Shown: positions 6,221 to 12,473 of the stretch, piece after piece
How positions within the stretch are numbered: the stretch's first letter is position 1
Layout: the number at the start of each line of letters is the position of its first letter
Assembly (NCBI GenBank): GCA_039810525.1
Contig: JBDHXE010000056.1
Location: 1-12,972, forward strand
Reading direction: 5' to 3'
Length of the DNA stretch: 12,972 nucleotides
Origin: JBDHXE01 sp039810525
GTDB lineage: Bacteria; Bacteroidota; Ignavibacteria; Kapaibacteriales; UBA2268
Program-made: the position numbers and the translations under genes
Notes under the pieces: generated by a model
What the model was told of the DNA's origin: nothing
Databases searched by the model: none
Seen by the model: the letters and a program-made list of their open reading frames with translations, nothing else

Positions 6221-7948
6221 TTAAGAATATACTTCTCGCCAATCTTTTAAATTTAATTCTGGGAAAATTGAATTTCTCTTTTCAGTATCTTCTAAATACT
6301 TTAGTTCAGACTTATTAAAAGTATTATTATTAATATAATTTTCAAAAAAATCACATAATTTATTAAAATCAGAATGATGATAAGAAAATCGCATTTCTGA
6401 GTAGTCTTTTGCTGACTGTGTATATATTAGAAATTGCCAATCTGATGACTGTAATAGCATCAATTCTCTCAATGCTTGTTTCAATATTCTAATAGCCGTA
6501 TTATCTAAATTATCATTAAAGTATTTAGTGTATAAGTTATTAAATCTAAGTTCATCATTATAGATACACTCCCAAGTCCATTTATTCTCTTCGTTGCTCC
6601 ATACAGTATGATTATTATCAACTCCCCAAGAACCTTCTGGTATAGATATTACTTCTTTGGGTTGAATCTGTATATACTGTTCTGATGCTGTTACCATATT
6701 CAAATATGGTGAATGATATAATCCTCTGATTACAGCTCTTAGGAACTCTGGTCCTTCAAACCACCAATGCCCAAACAATTCTGTATCGAATGGGGTAACA
6801 ACAGTACTAAATTTGCCTGTATGATTATTATAATAATTCGAGGTATTTTCTAAATTATGAATAAAATGATTAGCTTGTTTGTCAATTTTGTCGTAAGTCC
6901 AATCGGGATGATACAAAGTTTTGTACATCATATCTGCTTTGCTATCTGTAACTCTCCAATAACGGTGCATAGAAGGAAAATGCTTTTTATGAAAATCTAA
7001 ATAATCTGGCTCGGCAGGATAACCAATTTGTCCACTCCATACCTGCATAGAAAGATCGTGATGACGTGTAAATATAGCCGCAGTACCATATTCTACTTTT
7101 TCAGAAGATGCTACTTCGTACATACAAAGTGGGTTCTTATCAAAATTCCAATTTTCAAATTGGAAATTAGGTGAATTGATGGATATAAAATTTTCCTTAA
7201 TATTATCATTAAATTTACCGAGTGGAATCGAGCGTTTTAATAAATCTTCATCAGTTACAAAATATTGTATGCCGTTAGCAGCAAGAATCTGTTCTACTCC
7301 ACTTCTTAATCTCTTACTATGAAATGGTTCTATTGGTATATAGGTTTGCCATTCATAAGATGGACGATAAGCACATTCAGGCAACCAAATACCTTTTGGA
7401 TATCTATTAAAGTATTTTTTATAATTTTTGACTGCTGTGCTAACTTGCAGATTAATGCTTTGGTCGTATCCTAACAAAGGGAAGTATCCATGAGTAGCTC
7501 CACAAGTCATTACTTCAATAGCACCTTTGTCTTGAAGAGTCTTCAATCCATTGATAATAGATGAATTATACTTTTTTAAAAAATCTTCTTTTTTATTAGT
7601 GTACCATTCTTCCCAGAATTGAGTTAGCCAAATATGATGCGGTTCATAACCCCAATTAGTAAAGTTTCTCCTATCTTCTTGAGCACCTTTAATTTTCTCA
7701 TCACAATACTCTACAAATATTTTTTTAAAATCTTTATGCTCTAATTGTTCGCATAGAATCGGAGATATATCCAATGTAGCTTTGGGTAAAATACCTTCGC
7801 TCAGACAATCGTTAAATATATTAAGTAGCGGAATATAGCACTCAGCAACTGCTTCGCTTAACCAATCTACACCATGAGGCCATTTACCATGGTGAAGCAC
7901 CCAAGGTAGATGTGTATGCAAAATTAAGACATAATTACCGGAATGCAT
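6221..7948 (-). CDS. GH57-family alpha-glucan branching-type enzyme
   Basis: A protein of 575 residues from the ATG at 7946-7948. An upstream TTG in frame would add four residues, but the Shine-Dalgarno GGGAG at 7954-7958 lies between the two and supports the ATG. The protein has GH57 conserved regions: HTHLPW near residues 11-16, WLPECAYRP (188-196) with the expected nucleophile Glu191, and TPFDTELFGHWWFEGPEF (385-402) with the expected acid/base Asp388. The C-terminal helical part ends with QSSDWQFL (500-507), a segment shared with GH57 branching enzymes such as TK1436 and TTHA1902. Those enzymes create alpha-1,6 branches in alpha-1,4-glucan and are intracellular; no signal peptide is seen here. 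It is the first gene of the operon, an odd partner for flippase and Galf genes. A different glycosidase or transferase specificity remains possible. Confidence 0.8.
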   Translation of the reverse strand: MHSGNYVLILHTHLPWVLHHGKWPHGVDWLSEAVAECYIPLLNIFNDCLSEGILPKATLDISPILCEQLEHKDFKKIFVEYCDEKIKGAQEDRRNFTNWGYEPHHIWLTQFWEEWYTNKKEDFLKKYNSSIINGLKTLQDKGAIEVMTCGATHGYFPLLGYDQSINLQVSTAVKNYKKYFNRYPKGIWLPECAYRPSYEWQTYIPIEPFHSKRLRSGVEQILAANGIQYFVTDEDLLKRSIPLGKFNDNIKENFISINSPNFQFENWNFDKNPLCMYEVASSEKVEYGTAAIFTRHHDLSMQVWSGQIGYPAEPDYLDFHKKHFPSMHRYWRVTDSKADMMYKTLYHPDWTYDKIDKQANHFIHNLENTSNYYNNHTGKFSTVVTPFDTELFGHWWFEGPEFLRAVIRGLYHSPYLNMVTASEQYIQIQPKEVISIPEGSWGVDNNHTVWSNEENKWTWECIYNDELRFNNLYTKYFNDNLDNTAIRILKQALRELMLLQSSDWQFLIYTQSAKDYSEMRFSYHHSDFNKLCDFFENYINNNTFNKSELKYLEDTEKRNSIFPELNLKDWREVYS

Positions 7949-7953
7949 AATTA

Positions 7954-7958
7954 CTCCC
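7954..7958 (-). promoter_or_regulatory. Ribosome binding site that fixes the GH57 start
   Basis: GGGAG on the minus strand lies five bases before the ATG at 7946-7948. It overlaps the coding frame that would be used from the TTG at 7958-7960, so the ATG is the preferred start. Confidence 0.7.
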
Positions 7959-7995
7959 AAAAATTATAAACAATGAATAAAAAACGCAATTTATT

Positions 7996-8026
7996 CAAAA
8001 ATACTTCTTTTTCTCGCTTTTACAAA
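7996..8026 (-). promoter_or_regulatory. Bacteroidota-type promoter for the GH57-flippase-glf-UbiA-dprE1 operon
   Basis: The minus strand has TTTG at 8026-8023, a 19-base spacer and TATTTTTG at 8003-7996. This matches the Bacteroidota primary-sigma consensus TTTG, 19-21 bases, TAnnTTTG exactly. Transcription would start near 7990, giving a leader of about 40 bases before the GH57 ATG. It lies downstream of the flotillin terminator, so the operon can be expressed independently. Confidence 0.65.
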
Positions 8027-8108
8027 TTAAGACTGGTATTAAATGAAAATAATCAATATTAGGTTTACTAAAACATTGTAAATTAACTTTGTAAAATATT
8101 TTGTCCTC

Positions 8109-8146
8109 AAAAAACACCCTCCTTATAAATTTATAATAAGAAGGGC
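8109..8146 (-). terminator. Intrinsic terminator of the flotillin unit
   Basis: On the minus strand CCCTTCTTAT (8145-8136) pairs with ATAAGGAGGG (8126-8117) over ten positions with one G-U wobble, around a nine-base loop. After the stem come TG and a run of six T (8114-8109). The T-run is on this strand only, so it works in the minus direction, 27 bases past the flotillin stop. It separates the flotillin unit from the glycan operon. Confidence 0.8.
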
Positions 8147-8172
8147 AAAAATAATGTATAATCAATTTTTTA

Positions 8173-9708
8173 TTATTTCGAACTGTCATCATTAGTTTTT
8201 TTAAAATTGCTAAGTATATCTACTCCTGTTGCTTTTTCTATAACTTCGTTGAGAGATATTACTGAGTTAGGCAATTGTGATATTACTTTATTCAATGGCG
8301 AACTGTCATTATTATTACCAGAATCTATTACAGTCATTTTATCAATTTTAACATCTTTTACCACATTGGTCAATTGGCTTATTATTTCTGGGAGCATATT
8401 TAGCATAAATACTTTATCGCCATTTCCTTGTGCTGATAGATATGCATCTATTTTTTTTCTTAAAACCTCTATGTGAGCTTCTCCATCAGCAATAATAGAT
8501 GCGGCTTCTCCTTTGGCTTCTAATTCTAATGCCTCTTTTTTGGCTTTTGCTGGTTCTATAACATCAGCCATTAATTTTTGTTTTTGCAATTCTATTCTTT
8601 GTCTTTCTAACTCTTGTTCATATTTTACTTTTGCTAATTGTCCAGCTACTTCAGCTTCTTTTTCTTTAACTATGGCTTGTTTCTCCAAATCAGCTTTTGT
8701 CATTCTGTAATTATTCTTCTCTATTTCAATAGTTTTGTCAGCGTTAGCTCGTGATATTTTTATTGATTTATCAGTATCAATTTGTGCATTCTGAATATTT
8801 TGTAGAGCAATTGCTTTCGCTTTTTCTGCTGTTTCGTGTGCTTGGGCATCTGCTTCTTCGGCTGCTGCTTTTTTGGTAGCTGTTGCAATCAAAATTTGCT
8901 GTTCGGATAGAATTTTTGCTCTTTCTATTTCTTGATTAGCTATAGCTTTTGCTTTCTCAATTTCTTGGTTCGAAATTGCTTTCGCTTTTTCGATTTCTTG
9001 ATTTGCATTAGCTTTTGCTTTTTCTGCTCTTTCCAAGGCAGTGGCCTCCGCTTCTTGTGCATCAGCCATCTTCTCAGCTTCTATTTTTTTGGCTCTTGAG
9101 ATCACTTCGGCAGTTTTGCCTCTACCAATTGAATTTAAATAGTCATTATCATCAGAAATATTCGTTATTTTCAAAGTATCTAATTGTAATCCAAGTTTAT
9201 TCAAATCCAAATCTGCTTCATCCATCAAAGTTTCAGCAAATTTCAATCTATCTTCATTTACTTCTTCTGGTGTAAGCGAAGCTAATACGCCTCGAAGATT
9301 ACCTTCGAGAGTATCTTTTGCAATTGCATGAATATCGCTTGCACTACGTGTTAGGAATCTTTCTACTGCATTACCAAACGAAGGTTCGGTAGATGCAATT
9401 TTAATATTGGCTATTGCTTCTACTTTAAGAGGGATACCACCTTTAGAGTAAGCATTTATTACTTCTAATTCTATTGGTATAGTCTCGAGCGACATACGTG
9501 TAGCTTTTTCTATAAGAGGCATTTTGATAGTTCTACCACCACGTATAGTTCTATAACCAATTTCTTCGCCGTTTGCTAACTTTCTTCTTCTACCAGATAA
9601 AATAATTACTTCATTTGGGTGCGCAATTAACAGCATTTTGCTAATCAAAGTAAATATTACAATCAACGACACAGCTCCTACACCTGCGAAAAACAAAATC
9701 ATTTCCAT
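8173..9708 (-). CDS. Flotillin-like SPFH membrane protein (YqiK type)
   Basis: A 511-residue protein with one N-terminal membrane segment (about 4-28), then an SPFH domain (about 29-200) starting with the typical AHPNEVIILSGR (29-40). A long Ala/Glu/Lys-rich coiled coil follows (about 205-415), and then a short C-terminal region with KVFMLNMLPEIISQL (432-446), a flotillin-type ending. Flotillins form oligomeric cages that organise membrane microdomains. The overall plan matches E. coli YqiK and B. subtilis FloT/YuaG. Residues of about 228-261 are three tandem 11-residue units of the form NQEIEKAKAIA. The start is fixed by AGGAG at 9714-9718, five bases before the ATG. Its partner gene lies 18 bases upstream, and an intrinsic terminator follows. 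The exact cellular role is not shown by the sequence. Confidence 0.9.
   Translation of the reverse strand: MEMILFFAGVGAVSLIVIFTLISKMLLIAHPNEVIILSGRRRKLANGEEIGYRTIRGGRTIKMPLIEKATRMSLETIPIELEVINAYSKGGIPLKVEAIANIKIASTEPSFGNAVERFLTRSASDIHAIAKDTLEGNLRGVLASLTPEEVNEDRLKFAETLMDEADLDLNKLGLQLDTLKITNISDDNDYLNSIGRGKTAEVISRAKKIEAEKMADAQEAEATALERAEKAKANANQEIEKAKAISNQEIEKAKAIANQEIERAKILSEQQILIATATKKAAAEEADAQAHETAEKAKAIALQNIQNAQIDTDKSIKISRANADKTIEIEKNNYRMTKADLEKQAIVKEKEAEVAGQLAKVKYEQELERQRIELQKQKLMADVIEPAKAKKEALELEAKGEAASIIADGEAHIEVLRKKIDAYLSAQGNGDKVFMLNMLPEIISQLTNVVKDVKIDKMTVIDSGNNNDSSPLNKVISQLPNSVISLNEVIEKATGVDILSNFKKTNDDSSK
8927..9025 (-). repeat. Three tandem 33-bp in-frame repeats in the flotillin coiled coil
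   Basis: Units 8927-8959, 8960-8992 and 8993-9025 each begin ATTTCTTG on the plus strand and share most positions. They encode three copies of an 11-residue unit (NQEIEKAKA core), which fits a hendecad coiled-coil period. Differences are mostly in third codon positions or the variable A/S/I sites. The repeat looks selected at protein level rather than freshly duplicated. Confidence 0.75.
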
Positions 9709-9726
9709 AATTTCTCCTATATTAAA

Positions 9727-10344
9727 TTATAAATCGTATTTATCAACAATAGCTATATTATCATCAAATTCTATTAAAAGTATTTTGTCGCCTTTTCTTA
9801 GTTCTTCTATTTTGCTAATTGAACTTAGTTTTGCGATAATTTCTATAGTGGAGCCTGATGTTTCTATCAAAATCTTTCCTTTTCTATCTTTGCTTAAAGG
9901 TAATGTTACTATACCTTTTGAACCTATAAGCTCTGTATATTCTTTTGTTTTCCCAGATTCACTTTTTTTTAGGTAATTCATAAACGAATATCCAAAAATT
10001 GATGCAAATAGTCCTATAATTATAGAACTAAACAATTTAGTAGAATCACTAAAACTAAAAAGATCTCCCAGAGTACCACTTAATCCAAAAAACGTTATAA
10101 AATAGAGAATGTTTCTAAAACTAAAAATTTTACCAATTTCATATAACTTAGTTATATCACTGCTACCGATTGATTTTGCTGATATATCTTTATTGATTTC
10201 AATATGATGTGAAGTATCTAAATGATCTAAGTCTATATGATGAACATCTACTGTATCTACATCGTGTGCAGTACCTCCTGTAAATAATGAAAATAATACT
10301 AAAATACCGCCAAATATCAAGCAAGCTAAGTAAATAATTGACAT
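9727..10344 (-). CDS. YqiJ/NfeD-like OB-fold membrane protein
   Basis: A 205-residue protein with a hydrophobic helix at 3-21, two more at about 75-93 and 104-124, and a C-terminal soluble domain (about 135-205). The last contains LIGSKGIVTLPL (139-150) and KGDKILLIEFDDNIAIV (184-200), the pattern of the NfeD/YqiJ OB-fold. Size, topology and pairing with a flotillin match E. coli YqiJ-YqiK and B. subtilis YuaF-YuaG, where this protein is the flotillin's membrane partner. The loop after helix 1 (26-49) is packed with six His and six Asp residues, a possible metal-binding patch. The start has only a weak AGG six bases upstream. A promoter-like TAAATTTG lies at 10378-10371. Family assignment rests on domain pattern and context. 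Confidence 0.8.
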   Translation of the reverse strand: MSIIYLACLIFGGILVLFSLFTGGTAHDVDTVDVHHIDLDHLDTSHHIEINKDISAKSIGSSDITKLYEIGKIFSFRNILYFITFFGLSGTLGDLFSFSDSTKLFSSIIIGLFASIFGYSFMNYLKKSESGKTKEYTELIGSKGIVTLPLSKDRKGKILIETSGSTIEIIAKLSSISKIEELRKGDKILLIEFDDNIAIVDKYDL

Positions 10345-10351
10345 ATTGAAC

Positions 10352-10379
10352 CTAAATTGAAAAAATTCTTCAAATTTAG
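10352..10379 (-). promoter_or_regulatory. Putative promoter -7 element inside an inverted repeat, yqiJ-like gene
   Basis: TAAATTTG on the minus strand (10378-10371) fits TAnnTTTG. The best -33 partner is ATTG at 10404-10401 with 22 bases between, slightly long. The element lies in an inverted repeat, CTAAATTGAA (10352-10361) with TTCAAATTTAG (10369-10379), which pairs with one extra base. An operator overlapping the promoter is possible. AT-rich symmetry can also arise by chance. Confidence 0.35.
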
Positions 10380-10450
10380 CAAAAATATTCTATAATTTTA
10401 CAATTTTTTTTCATAATTTAGAATTTTAAAAAAATACTTAGCTAATTAGA

Positions 10451-11449
10451 ATGTATATTGAAAATGAGCTGTTTTATCAGAAAAGGGTATTTCAATTAAT
10501 ATCTGACCCAACTAAAGTATATAACACTAAGTCTGGCAAAAGATTACAATTCTTATCGCCCGGCAAGCTAAGTTCTATAGGACCCGATTTTAAGGATATT
10601 GCATTATTAATAAATGGATATTTAATAATTGGAGATTGTGAATTCCATATCAAAAGTAGTGATTGGATAGATCATAGACATGAATTGGATAGTAAGTATA
10701 GTGATGTAATTCTTCATATTGTATTAGAAGATATTATAGATATTAAAGGAAATTTTGAGACTTTGATTATTAGTGAAGACAAGTTAGAAGCAATTAATAC
10801 TACTCAAACTATTGAGACTAACAATTTCACCGAGATTGAAGAGATACAAAACTTCGCCTTATTAAGGCTATTACGCAAAACTTCTAATGCCAAAAAGTTA
10901 TTAAATAATAATTCGATTATTGATTCACTTCAAATACTTTCGCAAGAATTTATAACGAGATACGAGCATAGGCGGCATAGGCCAAAATATACATCAAGTA
11001 AGCTAAGTGAGATTATAGATGCTATTTCTAATTCTACAATTGTTAATTATTTATATGATATTGCTAACAACGAGAACATATCTGTATCTGATATAATGCA
11101 AAGTTTGATTAAAAATAAGATTTATGATGAAGGACCACATTTACGTAGGGAATTAGTTTTGAATGCAGTGATACCTCTACTATTGGCTTTGGCAAATGAT
11201 AATAATAGGATCAATTTATTTGTATGGTATTGGTCTACTCCAGCACTGAATAATTACGGTATATTAAATAGAAAATTCCCTAACAATCCTCAAAATTTCT
11301 TATGGCAGCAGCAAGGTATGTTAGAATATATCGCAGAGTATGGCAATAGATCTAACCTAATTGCCGAATCTTTCCGTGAATATGGCTTTTTGGAAGTATT
11401 GAGTTTTTATAAAAACGGAAGATTACCTTTAGAATTCTTTGAGAATTAA
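10451..11449 (+). CDS. DUF2851 family protein
   Basis: The only plus-strand gene, 332 residues, with no signal peptide or membrane helix. Its N-terminal third matches the DUF2851 pattern common in Bacteroidota: LSPGKLSSIGPDF (35-47), GDCEFHIKSSDW (61-72), then H75, H77, D80 and VILHIV (86-91). The family has no established function that I know of. The order P45-D46, then E64-x-H66 and K68, resembles a PD-(D/E)XK nuclease core, but this is only a pattern. The C-terminal part has LRRELVLNAVIPLLLALA (231-248) and WQQQGMLEYI (285-294). It lacks the cysteine-rich ending I recall for longer (about 420-residue) members, so it may be a short variant. No Shine-Dalgarno precedes the ATG. It diverges from the yqiJ-like gene, and its TAA stop interlocks with that of the convergent oxidoreductase. 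Confidence 0.8.
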   Translation: MYIENELFYQKRVFQLISDPTKVYNTKSGKRLQFLSPGKLSSIGPDFKDIALLINGYLIIGDCEFHIKSSDWIDHRHELDSKYSDVILHIVLEDIIDIKGNFETLIISEDKLEAINTTQTIETNNFTEIEEIQNFALLRLLRKTSNAKKLLNNNSIIDSLQILSQEFITRYEHRRHRPKYTSSKLSEIIDAISNSTIVNYLYDIANNENISVSDIMQSLIKNKIYDEGPHLRRELVLNAVIPLLLALANDNNRINLFVWYWSTPALNNYGILNRKFPNNPQNFLWQQQGMLEYIAEYGNRSNLIAESFREYGFLEVLSFYKNGRLPLEFFEN

Positions 11450-12426
11450 CTTATTAGTCTTGATATTTCTTCTGCTACCCTTAATGCTTCTGATGCCTCA
11501 TTAGCATTTACTGCTATTGGAGTATTATCATTAATAGCAGACACAAAGGCAAATTGTTCTTCTGCAATAGCATTAATTTTATCAACATTGGGTTTCTCAA
11601 AATATATATTTCGATTTTTGATACCAGTCTCTATAGATCCAAGCATCATAGCAGGCACACCTTCGGTTGAATGCAGCCCTTCGTCGTATATTTTATATAC
11701 TTCTACATTATGCTCTTGAAAATCTAATGATATATATGCATCTTTCTGGAATATCCTCATTTTCCTCATAGGATTAGCAGTGATACGCGATGCTGTGATA
11801 TTAGCTATAAGCCCAGTCTCAAATTTAATTCTAGCATTTGCAATATCAAAGCTATCACTAATTACAGCTACTCCACTCGCGTCTATTTTTTCAATTTTGG
11901 ACTGTGCTAACCAAAGAATAATATCTATATCATGAATCATCAAATCATGAATTACTGATACATCAGTAGCACGTGGTTTGAATTGACTGAGTCTATGTGC
12001 TTCAATAAACATTGGCTTATCAATATAGGGTCTTATTGCTTTGATTACTGGATTGAATCTTTCTACATGCCCTACTTGAATTAACACATTATTTTTTTTG
12101 GCAGATTCTATTAAGTCTAATGATTCGTTATAAGTATTGGTAATAGGCTTTTCTATCAGGCAATGTTTCCCATTCTCTATAAATTTCTTTGCTATTGCCC
12201 AATGATTGATAGTAGGAACTGCAATTGTAGCAGCATCAGAATTTTCAATTGCTTCTTCGATAGAATGATATGATTTGCAGTTATATTCATTAGCTATTTT
12301 GTCTGCTTTTGCAGTATCAATATCGTATATTCCTATTAATTCTACATTAGGATTTGATGACCATAGTTTAGTATGTATGCTACCAAGATGTCCAATTCCA
12401 ACTACTATTACCTTTAATTTTTTCAT
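11446..12426 (-). CDS. Gfo/Idh/MocA family NAD(P)-dependent oxidoreductase
   Basis: A 326-residue soluble enzyme with an N-terminal Rossmann fold, GIGHLG (10-15), and an acidic residue after strand 2 (D35), which favours NAD. The family signature EKPI (92-95) holds the catalytic Lys93. HDLMIHDIDI (160-169) supplies Asp161 and His165 for substrate and proton handling. VGHVERFNP (118-126) is reminiscent of members that oxidise the C3 hydroxyl of UDP-N-acetylglucosamine, such as the GnnA/WlbA type, so a role in nucleotide sugar or lipid A sugar formation is plausible but not proven. The upstream gene ends 47 bases before its ATG. No Shine-Dalgarno or clear promoter is seen there, so it may be cotranscribed with the recombinase gene. 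Confidence 0.88.
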   Translation of the reverse strand: MKKLKVIVVGIGHLGSIHTKLWSSNPNVELIGIYDIDTAKADKIANEYNCKSYHSIEEAIENSDAATIAVPTINHWAIAKKFIENGKHCLIEKPITNTYNESLDLIESAKKNNVLIQVGHVERFNPVIKAIRPYIDKPMFIEAHRLSQFKPRATDVSVIHDLMIHDIDIILWLAQSKIEKIDASGVAVISDSFDIANARIKFETGLIANITASRITANPMRKMRIFQKDAYISLDFQEHNVEVYKIYDEGLHSTEGVPAMMLGSIETGIKNRNIYFEKPNVDKINAIAEEQFAFVSAINDNTPIAVNANEASEALRVAEEISRLIS

Positions 12427-12473
12427 AATTAATTATATATTATTGAATTTAAAAACTATGTCTTGACGAATGA

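Noticed and set aside
7958..7960. TTG start for the GH57 gene, four codons upstream
   Set aside because: The Shine-Dalgarno GGGAG lies at 7954-7958, after the TTG, and is ideally spaced for the ATG at 7946-7948.
8083..8102. Plus-strand TAACTTTG as a promoter
   Set aside because: It lacks a -33 TTTG at the right distance and points into the antisense of flotillin with no plus-strand gene to serve.
7995..8192. Minus-strand open frame of 65 codons between the GH57 and flotillin genes
   Set aside because: It runs through the intrinsic terminator at 8109-8146 and over the operon promoter at 7996-8026, overlaps the flotillin 3' end and shows no recognisable protein pattern.
8207..8476. Plus-strand open frame of 89 codons
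   Set aside because: Antisense shadow of the flotillin gene, whose own frame has clear family motifs.
8513..8710. Plus-strand open frame of 65 codons
   Set aside because: Antisense shadow of the flotillin coiled-coil region; biased composition keeps reverse frames open.
9015..9275. Plus-strand open frame of 86 codons
   Set aside because: Antisense to the SPFH/coiled-coil part of flotillin, low-complexity Leu/Ser translation, no start signal.
9638..9976. Plus-strand open frame of 112 codons
   Set aside because: Antisense across the flotillin start and the yqiJ-like 3' end; no family resemblance and no ribosome site.
12275..12466. Plus-strand open frame of 63 codons
   Set aside because: Antisense to the Rossmann domain of the Gfo/Idh/MocA gene.
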